From Candidatus Methylomirabilis sp. (GTDB taxonomy: Bacteria > Patescibacteriota > Patescibacteriia > DYHP01), in the NCBI GenBank assembly GCA_020724105.1, contig DYHP01000011.1:1-22415 (forward strand): a stretch of DNA of 22,415 nucleotides, given 5' to 3'. Numbering within the stretch: the stretch's first letter is position 1; each line of letters starts with the position of its first letter. Under the pieces are notes generated by a model, which saw nothing but the letters and a program-made list of their open reading frames with translations, was not told the DNA's origin and did no database searches. Positions 14,935 to 20,523 of the stretch are shown here, one piece after another. The translations under genes and the position numbers were made by a program.

Positions 14935-15125
14935 TGGTCGGGGTAGTGGGATTTTTACCCGCCTAAATTTTGCTAATGGCAAAACTTAGGCGGGATCTCC
15001 CCGCTCTTTCCATCGGGGCACTGGGATTCGCACCCAGGATCTCCTCGTCCCAAACGAGGCGCGTTAAGCTACTACGCTATGCCCCGGAAGAAAGGACGGG
15101 GCGCTGACTACTACGCTACACCCCG
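14935..15125 (-). pseudogene. Outer tRNA-Pro, split, enclosing an intact tRNA-Pro
   Basis: 5' part (15125-15097): CGGGGTG-TA-GCGTAGTAGTCAGCGC then CCCCG. 3' part (15003-14935): CGGGG-AGATC, a palindromic insertion (14958-14994), TAAAAAT-CCCAC, TACCCCG-A-CCA. The outer acceptor CGGGGTG/TACCCCG pairs over 7 bp (one G-U) and the outer anticodon stem CCCCG/CGGGG pairs perfectly. The T-loop has lost TTC, so this copy is decayed. The complete tRNA-Pro at 15013-15086 sits where the anticodon loop should be. The 5' part strongly resembles the inner tRNA-Pro (TAGCGTAGTAG). Confidence 0.75.
15013..15086 (-). tRNA. tRNA-Pro (UGG), inner copy
   Basis: Acceptor CGGGGCA/TGCCCCG with the bacterial Pro-type C1-G72 and discriminator A, D-stem GCGT/ACGC, anticodon stem CCTCG/CGAGG with loop TTTGGGA (anticodon UGG), T-arm CTGGG-TGCGAAT-CCCAG. 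CCA is not encoded. Flanked by inverted sequence CCCCGTCCTTTC / GGAAAGAGCGGGG. Confidence 0.92.
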
Positions 15126-15128
15126 ATG

Positions 15129-15276
15129 TTATTTACCTTGTTCAGCTACACCTTTTATCCAACCCTTAATTTTGTTTACTAATGTTACATCATGTATAGT
15201 TAACCGAAAAATTCCGTCAGGAGGCGCGTTAGATGGTCTTTTCTTTTTACTACGTTCTATGATTTGTAAAGTGATG
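15129..15276 (-). pseudogene. Open coding remnant directly after tRNA-Phe
   Basis: From the CCA end of tRNA-Phe the minus strand is open for about 49 codons: HHITLQIIERSKKKRPSNAP, then PDGIFRLTIHDVTLVNKIKG and WIKGVAEQGK, stop at 15129. It reads like a protein C-terminus, but any start would lie inside the tRNA. I do not recognise the family. It may be the tail of an element that integrated at the tRNA 3' end, or chance. Confidence 0.3.
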
Positions 15277-15575
15277 TGGTGCCGAGGGAGAGAATCGAAC
15301 TCTCGACGCAAGGATTTTCCATTTGACTTGGGTTACCCCAAGGATCGGACTATCTCTTAACCCAAATTGGGTTTCGGGCGCTTTCGATGGGATTATTGTT
15401 GGGACTCACCCATTAGTCTCTACACCTTCCGCGATACCTATGCTCATCGCGACTTGGCTCGGGGTTACCTCGACTTTACGTCGGGGCTTCTCCGAATTCA
15501 CCCGATTTTTCATCTTGCGTTACCGCAAGAGGGACCGAAAATCAGTCCTTCGCTCTACCACTGAGCTACCTCGGC
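15277..15575 (-). tRNA. tRNA-Phe (GAA) interrupted by a group I intron
   Basis: Exon 1 is 15575-15544 (GCCGAGG-TA-GCTC..GAGC-G-AAGGACT) and exon 2 is 15319-15277 (GAAAATCCTT..GAGAG-TTCGATT-CTCTC-CCTCGGC-A-CCA). Joined, they form a canonical tRNA: anticodon stem AAGGA/TCCTT with loop CTGAAAA, anticodon GAA, CCA encoded. The intron lies between U33 and G34. Only two bases separate it from the upstream tRNA-fMet. Confidence 0.93.
15320..15543 (-). ncRNA. 224-nt self-splicing group I intron (IC3-like) in tRNA-Phe
   Basis: P1: exon GGACU pairs with the intron guide GGUCC, with the diagnostic U-G at the splice site. P2 is a hairpin UCUUGCG-GUAA-CGCAAGA. The conserved core is recognisable against cyanobacterial tRNA-Leu introns: AACCCCGAGCCAAGUC, GGAAGGUGUAGAGACUA and AAGAGAUAGUCC (the two P7 strands). 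The intron ends in G. No ORF inside. Confidence 0.93.
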
Positions 15576-15577
15576 GG

Positions 15578-15651
15578 TAGCGGGGGGTGGATTTGAACCA
15601 CCGACCTCAAGGTTATGAGCCTTGCGAGCTGCCTGACTGCTCTACCCCGCG
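15578..15651 (-). tRNA. Initiator tRNA-fMet (CAU)
   Basis: Anticodon stem CAAGG/CCTTG, loop CTCATAA (CAU). Initiator marks: unpaired first base pair (C1 against U72) and the A11-U24 pair in the D-stem (GAGC/GCTC). The third G-C pair of the usual GGG/CCC anticodon stem is A-U here. CCA is not encoded. Confidence 0.88.
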
Positions 15652-15686
15652 ATAATGGCCTGCCATGCCGAAGCATTGACGAAGAT

Positions 15687-15709
15687 TGGTGGGCGTGGGA
15701 GGGATCGAA
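15687..15709 (-). pseudogene. Orphan tRNA 3' fragment
   Basis: TTCGATC-CCTCC-CACGCCC-A-CCA: T-loop, T-stem, acceptor strand and CCA of a tRNA whose 5' half (expected GGGCGTG) is not found next to it. It borders the inverted repeat that surrounds tRNA-Ile(UAU). Confidence 0.6.
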
Positions 15710-15714
15710 CTTCA

Positions 15715-15822
15715 CCCTCCCACCTTTTGTGTTCATGGGTGCGGGTGGAATCGAACCACTGACCTATTGCTTATAAGGCAATTGCTCTAACTAATGAGCC
15801 GCACACCCAAAAGGTGGGAGGG
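15715..15822. repeat. 15-bp perfect inverted repeat surrounding tRNA-Ile(UAU)
   Basis: Arms 15715-15729 (CCCTCCCACCTTTTG) and 15808-15822 (its exact complement). The right arm starts at the first base of the tRNA, so leader and trailer could pair beyond the tRNA. Confidence 0.85.
15736..15808 (-). tRNA. tRNA-Ile (UAU)
   Basis: Acceptor GGGTGTG/CGCACCC, anticodon stem ATTGC/GCAAT with loop CTTATAA (anticodon UAU, reading AUA), T-arm with TTCGATT, discriminator A. Position 8 is C rather than U and the outer T-stem pair is A-C, so function is likely but not certain. CCA is not encoded. Most bacteria instead read AUA with a lysidine-modified CAU tRNA. Confidence 0.85.
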
Positions 15823-15834
15823 CAAGTCAACCTC

Positions 15835-15851
15835 TCCGACTTAAAGTCGGA
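15835..15851. repeat. Short palindrome TCCGACTT/AAGTCGGA
   Basis: 8-bp arms around one base. The same CGACTT/AAGTCG core occurs at 8433-8460 and inside the ligase palindrome at 3953-3983. It lies between tRNA-Ile(UAU) and the outer tRNA-Ile remnant. Confidence 0.6.
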
Positions 15852-15933
15852 ACGCAACCTTACTGGTGGGCGCAGTCCCGATTTATCGGGACGATCTCAG
15901 TCTTACGTGTCCCGTACTAAATTTTGGGTATCG

Positions 15934-16008
15934 TGGTGGGTGCGGGAGGGATTGAACCTCCGACCCCAGTCTTATCAGGACTGTGCTCTACCACTGAGCT
16001 ACGCACCC
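15934..16008 (-). tRNA. tRNA-Ile (GAU), inner copy
   Basis: Acceptor GGGTGCG/CGCACCC, anticodon stem CAGTC/GACTG with loop CTGATAA (anticodon GAU), T-arm GGAGG-TTCAATC-CCTCC, discriminator A and encoded CCA. Flanked by imperfect inverted sequence CCGTACTAAA-TTTTGGGT (15912-15930) and ACCCAAAATTTTAGTTCGG (16004-16023). Confidence 0.95.
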
Positions 16009-16034
16009 AAAATTTTAGTTCGGGGTCAGGAACT

Positions 16035-16062
16035 CCGTAGCAGAAACGAAGTTTCGCTACGG
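16035..16062. repeat. 12-bp palindrome upstream of tRNA-Ile(GAU)
   Basis: CCGTAGC-a-GAAAC / GTTTC-GCTACGG with GAA loop and one bulge. Together with 16063-16116 it separates the outer tRNA-Ile 5' fragment from the inner tRNA. Confidence 0.7.
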
Positions 16063-16160
16063 GGCGTTGCTGCGCTCCTTGCCCCATAGGGAACTTGTTT
16101 TCCTTCAGGGTAGCCGTGAGCTATGCGCCCGAAAAGAATTGTTTACATTGTAGCAAATAT

Positions 16161-18986
16161 CTAAAAATTTTTCAACCCCGCAAAATAATCCTTCAACTTT
16201 CTAATTTTTTCCTGGGTTTCTTTTAGTTTTAATTTCTCCCCTCCCACAATCTCCTTCGGCGCGCGGGAAATAAAATCTTTATTCTTTAATTTGTTTTCCA
16301 AGCCAGCCAAATAATTTTTTGCCGCATCTAACTCTTTTTGAATCCTTTCTTTTTCTTTTTCAAAATCAACTAGCCCTTCCAAGATTAAATAAATTTCGCA
16401 TCCGCCGTAAACGGCGCTGATAGAGCGTTCCGGTTTCTCGCCGCTTTTTACGATTTTAACAGATTCCAAACGCGCCAAATGTTTAATAATCGCCACCTCT
16501 TTTCCCAAAAGCGGCTTTTTGGCGCCAGCGTTAATTGCCACCTTCACAAACAAAGCCGGGTCAATTTTAAATTCCGCTCTCAAATTTCTGATTATTCTGA
16601 TAATTTCCTGAATCAGGGCAAAGTCTTTCCCCGCCTTTTTATTAATTAATTTTTTACTGGCAATTGGCCAATCGGCAATCATTAAAAACTTGGCGCCTCC
16701 TGCCGCCTCCCACAATTTTTCGGTTACGAAGGGCATAAAAGGATGCCAGAGTTTTAACAATTGTTGGTTGATAGTTGATAGTTGCTGAAAATTCTTTTCA
16801 ACTTTTGAAATTTCAATATACCAATCGGCAAACTCGTCCCAAGTGAATGAACGCAATTTTTCGCCCGCCTGGCTAAATCTGAAATTTTCCAAATCCTCCG
16901 TCACTTCGGCAATAACGGAATTCAATCGGCTTAAAATCCACCGTTCACACAACCGAGAAACTGAAGAACCGAAGAACTTAGAAACCTTCTGTTCTTTAGT
17001 TTCTCTGTTCTTTTGTTCTTCTGTTTGCGATAGCACGTAACGCCCGATATTCCAAAGTTTGTTGGTAAAATTTCTGAAGCCGGCGATTTTTTCCTCGGAA
17101 AGCGTTAAATCGTTTCCCGCGGCCGCGCCCAAAACAAGCGAAAGCCGAACGGCGTCGGTGCCGTATTTTTCCGCCACAGTTAGCGGGTCAATGACATTGC
17201 CCAATGATTTTGACATTTTCCTGCCCTTTTCATCGCGCACCAAGCCGTGCAAATAAACGGTCTTGAAAGGAATTTCGCCCAAAACATAAGTTGTCATCAA
17301 AATCATTCTTGCCACCCAAAAAAATAAAATATCATAGCCGGTTTCCATTACCGAGGTCGGGTGGAATCTTTTCAAATCGGGACTCTTTTGAAGCCACTTG
17401 CCAAAATTTTTGTATTTTTCAAAATCTTTATCTAAAAGAGTGGAAAATGTCCAAAGACCGGAAGAAAACCAAGTGTCCAAGGTGTCAGGGTCTTGCACCC
17501 AATCACTGCCTTTCGGCGATTCTATCCCAATATAAATCTCTTCGTCTAATTTAGATTTTGGATTTTGGCCCCCTCTATCTCCCCCTATTCCCCGACTTGT
17601 CGGGGAATAGGGAGAGAACATGGGAGTTGATTTCGAATTTCGTGCTTCGGATTTCTGCTTGTACCACACAGGAAGACGATGCCCGAACCAAATTTGGCGG
17701 CTAATGCACCAATCGCGCAAATTCTTCATCCATTCAAAATAAACTTTATTAAACCTTTCTGGAAAAATTTTAATCTGGCCATTTTTAACAGCAGTAATGG
17801 CTAAATCTTTTAAAGAAACTGCCTGACCTTTTTTGATTCCCTTAATCTTTGAACTTTGAACTTTGAACTTTGCACTTACGCTTATAAACCATTGTTTTGA
17901 CGGGAGGGGTTCAATCGACGCGCCGCAGCGATAACAAACGCTTAAATTATTTTTAATGATTTCTTCTTTTTCCAAAAGCCCCTGACTCGCCAGTTTTGCC
18001 ACAATTTTTTGCCGCGACTCCGTCGCTATCAAGCCCTGATATTGGGGAGCATTGACAATTCTTCCTTCCTCATTAATAACTTGAATTATTTTCAATTTAT
18101 TCTTTTGCGCCATTTCATAATCAATAAAAGAATGCGCCGGCGTTACGCCCACTGCGCCGGTGCCAAAATTCATATCAATCCCGCGGTCGGCAATAATTTT
18201 AAGATGAAGCGGCTGGCCGACAAAATCAACATCAAATTCCTTGCCGAGTAAATTTTTATATCTTTTATCGGCCGGATTTACCGCTACGGCCGTATCGCCT
18301 AATTTTGTTTCGGGCCGCGTGGTAGAAATTGAAACAGGAAAATTTTTTGAATATTTAAAAGTGTAGAGATTGGCCTCTTGCTCTTTATACTCCACCTCGT
18401 CGTCGGCCAAAGTTGAAGCGCAGCGCGGGCACCAATTAACAATGCGCAAACCGCGATAAATCAACCCGTCGTCATACATTTTTTTAAATACTTCGCGAAC
18501 CGCCCGCGAGCGGACTTTGTCCAAAGTGTACGCCTCGCGCGACCAATCGCACGACGAACCCATTTTTCGGATTTGTTTATGGATGGTCGCTTTTGACTCG
18601 GCGGTGAATTCCTCAACCCTTTTCAAAAATTCCACCCGGCCCAAATCGTGGCGCGATTTGCCTTCTTTTTCTTTTAACAATTTTTCCACTTTGGTCTGCG
18701 TGGCAATGGCGGCGTGGTCTGTGCCCGGAAGCCACAAAGTATCGTCGCCCATCATTCTGTGATAGCGAACCATGATGTCTTCCAAGGTGAGCACCACCGC
18801 ATGGCCAATATGAAGGGTGCCTGTAACATTCGGCGGCGGCATCACCATCGAAAACGCCTGGCGTTTTCGATAATCCTTAATCCTTGACTTTTGACCCTTG
18901 ACTTTGTCTGGATTAAAAAATCCGGACTTCTCCCACTCTCTATAAATCCCGTCTTCAATATCTTTTGGATTGTATACCTTTTCCAT
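16161..18986 (-). CDS. valS: Valyl-tRNA synthetase
   Basis: 941 residues, full-length class Ia synthetase charging tRNA-Val. HIGH motif at about residues 59-62 (PPPNVTGTLHIGHA) and GRKMSKSLGN near 588-597. The editing domain lies between them, with cysteine pairs CPRCAS and CYRCGAS; the anticodon-binding domain and the C-terminal coiled coil (EKERIQKELDAAKNYLAGLE) are present. Four segments appear to be repeat-derived insertions not typical of the family: KVKGQKSRIKDYRKRQ near the N-terminus (ends in a palindrome), KFKVQSSKIKGIKK, STPMFSPYSPTSRGIGGD (palindrome) and EEQKNRETKEQKVSKF (microrepeat). All keep the frame. ATG 18986 lies 8 bases from a good -10, so the mRNA is nearly leaderless; no SD. 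Divergent from the DHH-family gene. Confidence 0.97.
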   Translation of the reverse strand: MEKVYNPKDIEDGIYREWEKSGFFNPDKVKGQKSRIKDYRKRQAFSMVMPPPNVTGTLHIGHAVVLTLEDIMVRYHRMMGDDTLWLPGTDHAAIATQTKVEKLLKEKEGKSRHDLGRVEFLKRVEEFTAESKATIHKQIRKMGSSCDWSREAYTLDKVRSRAVREVFKKMYDDGLIYRGLRIVNWCPRCASTLADDEVEYKEQEANLYTFKYSKNFPVSISTTRPETKLGDTAVAVNPADKRYKNLLGKEFDVDFVGQPLHLKIIADRGIDMNFGTGAVGVTPAHSFIDYEMAQKNKLKIIQVINEEGRIVNAPQYQGLIATESRQKIVAKLASQGLLEKEEIIKNNLSVCYRCGASIEPLPSKQWFISVSAKFKVQSSKIKGIKKGQAVSLKDLAITAVKNGQIKIFPERFNKVYFEWMKNLRDWCISRQIWFGHRLPVWYKQKSEARNSKSTPMFSPYSPTSRGIGGDRGGQNPKSKLDEEIYIGIESPKGSDWVQDPDTLDTWFSSGLWTFSTLLDKDFEKYKNFGKWLQKSPDLKRFHPTSVMETGYDILFFWVARMILMTTYVLGEIPFKTVYLHGLVRDEKGRKMSKSLGNVIDPLTVAEKYGTDAVRLSLVLGAAAGNDLTLSEEKIAGFRNFTNKLWNIGRYVLSQTEEQKNRETKEQKVSKFFGSSVSRLCERWILSRLNSVIAEVTEDLENFRFSQAGEKLRSFTWDEFADWYIEISKVEKNFQQLSTINQQLLKLWHPFMPFVTEKLWEAAGGAKFLMIADWPIASKKLINKKAGKDFALIQEIIRIIRNLRAEFKIDPALFVKVAINAGAKKPLLGKEVAIIKHLARLESVKIVKSGEKPERSISAVYGGCEIYLILEGLVDFEKEKERIQKELDAAKNYLAGLENKLKNKDFISRAPKEIVGGEKLKLKETQEKIRKLKDYFAGLKNF
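16960..17030. repeat. AGAAC/AGAAAC microrepeat inside valS
   Basis: Irregular AGAAC, AGAAAC and AGAAG units on the minus strand encode the low-complexity SQTEEQKNRETKEQKVSKF stretch. Same word family as 3513-3552 in the ligase gene. Confidence 0.6.
17583..17612. repeat. 14-bp perfect palindrome inside valS
   Basis: Arms CCCTATTCCCCGAC (17583-17596) and its exact complement (17599-17612), 2-nt loop. Encodes part of SPYSPTSRGIGGDRGG in the catalytic-domain insertion. Confidence 0.92.
18847..18871. repeat. 12-bp perfect palindrome inside valS near the N-terminus
   Basis: ATCGAAAACGCC / GGCGTTTTCGAT around a single T, followed at 18872-18908 by tandem CCTTGACTTTTGAC-type units. Encodes YRKRQAFS just before the HIGH region. 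Confidence 0.9.
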
Positions 18987-18994
18987 ACATTCTT

Positions 18995-19023
18995 ATTGTA
19001 TCTATTTAGATATCCATTGACAA
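18995..19023 (-). promoter_or_regulatory. valS promoter
   Basis: Minus strand TTGTCA (complement of 19018-19023), 17-nt spacer, TACAAT (complement of 18995-19000). Only 8 bases separate the -10 from the valS ATG. It overlaps the divergent promoter region. Confidence 0.75.
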
Positions 19024-19053
19024 GATTTGACGGCTGTTATAAGATGATATAAT
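19017..19053 (+). promoter_or_regulatory. Promoter region of the DHH-family gene
   Basis: Two overlapping readings: TTGACA (19017-19022), 17-nt spacer, TAAGAT (19040-19045); or TTGACG (19027-19032), 15-nt spacer, TATAAT (19048-19053). With the second the leader is about 6 bases. No SD before the ATG at 19067. Confidence 0.65.
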
Positions 19054-19066
19054 AGTCGAAATAAAT

Positions 19067-20206
19067 ATGGAATCTGATTTTGCGCAATTGAAAAATTTGC
19101 TCGGCCAAAACCAGAGGGCGCTTATTGCCGCCAGTCCAAACGCCCATGCTGACGCCGTTGCTTCCGGCCTGGCTTTGTCATATTTTTTAACCAAAATAGG
19201 CAAAGAATCAAACTTCGTTATAGATAAATTCCAACCCCATTCCGCCCTCGGGTTTTTGCCCGGGATCAGCGCGATAAAAAACACTCTGGGAAATTCCAAA
19301 AAAATGGTTTTTTCGGTGGATTTGTCGAAAACCGGAATGGACGACTTAACCTATGAAGTTAGTGACAACAAACTTCATATTTTTTTAACGCCCAAAGGCG
19401 GGTGGTGGGAAAAGCATGAAGTCAGCACCTCATCCGCCGCCTTCAACCACGACTTGATTATTACTTTAAACGTCAAAACCGTAGAACACCTCGGCGAACC
19501 GTTCCGCAAAAACCCCGACCTGTTTTACCGCGTGCCGATAATCAACATTGACAACAACATCAACAACCAGCGGTTCGGCCAAGTGAATTTGGTTGACATC
19601 ACCGCCTCGTCTTTATCCGAACTCATTTATAAAATCTTGGCGGATTACAATTTTACTTTGGACGAAACGCTTTCAACCCAACTTCTCGCAGGCATTATAA
19701 CCGCGACAAATTGTTTCAAATCAATGAAAATCAGCCCGCAAATTTTGCAGATTGCCGGCCGCCTCATTGACGCCGGCGCGAAAAGAGAAGAAATCATCGC
19801 CAACTTGTACCGCAAACACACCATTAAAAGTTTGCAATTATGGGGGAGGGTTCTTTCCCGCTTAAAACTTGACTCGCAATTCGGGATGGCTTGGGCGACA
19901 TTGGGCAAAAATGATTTTTTGGAAACCGGCGCCGATGAAACATATCTCAACGAAGTTATGGACGAACTTATTTTAAACGCGCCTGAAGCGAAAATAGCGA
20001 TTCTGATATACGAACAATTGAGAGGCGGCGTCTGCTGCGTTATTAAAACGCAAAAAAATATTAATGCCTCCAAATTAATAAGGAGTCGCGAAGGAGTTTC
20101 TGGCGAACACACTCACGAGTTCTGTCTGCGGGATAAAAATCCTCTGGATGCGGAGCGAGAGGTGATTGAGGAAATAAAAAATAATTTAGGAGATTTCGTA
20201 AAATAA
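19067..20206 (+). CDS. DHH-family phosphoesterase-like protein with degenerate active site (NrnA-type fold)
   Basis: 379 residues. N-terminal motif I region ASPNAHADAVASGLALSYFL corresponds to the HxxPDADAxGS loop of DHH phosphoesterases, and IINIDNNINNQRFGQVNLVD followed by ASSLSELIY corresponds to the DHH motif region. The namesake DHH is DNN here (residues 162-164), and the first Asp of motif I is replaced, so metal-dependent hydrolysis is doubtful. The C-terminal part (EGVSGEHTHEFCLRD) sits where the substrate-binding DHHA1 domain lies in nanoRNase/pAp-phosphatase NrnA. Likely a nucleotide-binding pseudoenzyme or a diverged enzyme. Cytoplasmic. Divergent from valS with overlapping promoters, suggesting joint control. 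Confidence 0.8.
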   Translation: MESDFAQLKNLLGQNQRALIAASPNAHADAVASGLALSYFLTKIGKESNFVIDKFQPHSALGFLPGISAIKNTLGNSKKMVFSVDLSKTGMDDLTYEVSDNKLHIFLTPKGGWWEKHEVSTSSAAFNHDLIITLNVKTVEHLGEPFRKNPDLFYRVPIINIDNNINNQRFGQVNLVDITASSLSELIYKILADYNFTLDETLSTQLLAGIITATNCFKSMKISPQILQIAGRLIDAGAKREEIIANLYRKHTIKSLQLWGRVLSRLKLDSQFGMAWATLGKNDFLETGADETYLNEVMDELILNAPEAKIAILIYEQLRGGVCCVIKTQKNINASKLIRSREGVSGEHTHEFCLRDKNPLDAEREVIEEIKNNLGDFVK

Positions 20207-20213
20207 AAAGAAT

Positions 20214-20222
20214 TGCTATAAT
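20214..20222 (+). promoter_or_regulatory. Extended -10 promoter for tRNA-Val
   Basis: TGCTATAAT, 46 bases before the tRNA 5' end; no strong -35. It may also drive the tRNA-Ala locus downstream. Confidence 0.6.
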
Positions 20223-20255
20223 AATAAAACAATGGGCGTGTAAATCAGGCTTGCC

Positions 20256-20363
20256 CGCCCAACTTTTGGGCAGTTAGCTCAGCTGGTTAGAGCGCAACAT
20301 TGACATTGTTGAGGTGGCAGGTTCGACTCCTGCACTGCCCACCAAATGCCCAAAAGTTGGGCG
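20256..20363. repeat. 17-bp perfect inverted repeat surrounding tRNA-Val
   Basis: Arms 20256-20272 (CGCCCAACTTTTGGGCA) and 20347-20363 (exact complement). The left arm includes the first five bases of the tRNA, so trailer and acceptor 3' strand compete for the tRNA 5' end. Confidence 0.92.
20268..20344 (+). tRNA. tRNA-Val (GAC)
   Basis: Acceptor GGGCAGT/ACTGCCC, anticodon stem CAACA/TGTTG with loop TTGACAT (anticodon GAC), T-arm GCAGG-TTCGACT-CCTGC, discriminator A, CCA encoded. Confidence 0.95.
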
Positions 20364-20380
20364 GATATCGAAATAGATTT

Positions 20381-20401
20381 TTCGAGGATGCTCGATTTTT
20401 T
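20381..20401 (+). terminator. Weak terminator-like hairpin after tRNA-Val
   Basis: TCGAG-GATG-CTCGA followed by TTTTTT. The stem is only 5 bp. A related palindrome ATCGAGGATCCTCGAT precedes the inner tRNA-Ala at about 20787-20802. Confidence 0.45.
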
Positions 20402-20523
20402 AACTTCATCAAGAGTGGAGAAAAAAACCGGCACTCCCGGTTTGTTTACCCGCCCACCTTTTTATGGGCCGTTAGCTCATTTGGCAGAGCGCTCGGTTTG
20501 TCCCGATTTTGTTAAAATTCAAA

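Larger units (their letters stand above)
15864..16130 (-). pseudogene. Decayed outer tRNA-Ile enclosing an intact tRNA-Ile(GAU)
   Basis: 5' fragment at 16130-16117: GGGCGCA-TA-GCTCA. 3' fragment at 15905-15864: TAA-GACTG-AGATC, a GTCCCGAT/ATCGGGAC palindrome where the T-arm should be (15875-15892), TGCGCCC-A-CCA. The acceptor GGGCGCA/TGCGCCC is a perfect 7-bp match, and AAGACTG equals the 3' anticodon stem of the inner tRNA-Ile. The D and anticodon regions are disrupted by further insertions, including a palindrome at 16035-16062. The intact tRNA-Ile(GAU) lies between the fragments. Confidence 0.6.

Noticed and set aside
15279..16130. tRNA array with regular palindromes as a possible CRISPR or integron array
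   Set aside because: No identical repeats with unique spacers, no cas genes and no attC-like sites; the periodic elements are tRNA genes and their remnants.
20234..20255. GGGCGTG upstream of tRNA-Val as the 5' half of an outer tRNA matching the orphan CACGCCC fragment at 15687
   Set aside because: The D-arm is not recognisable and the fragments are 4.5 kb apart on opposite strands.
20424..20447. AAACCGG-cactc-CCGGTTT as an intrinsic terminator after tRNA-Val
   Set aside because: The T-tract is poor (GTTTACC), and CTCCCGG-TTTG pairs better with the tRNA-Ala fragment at 20956-20962. Terminator use is still possible but not preferred.
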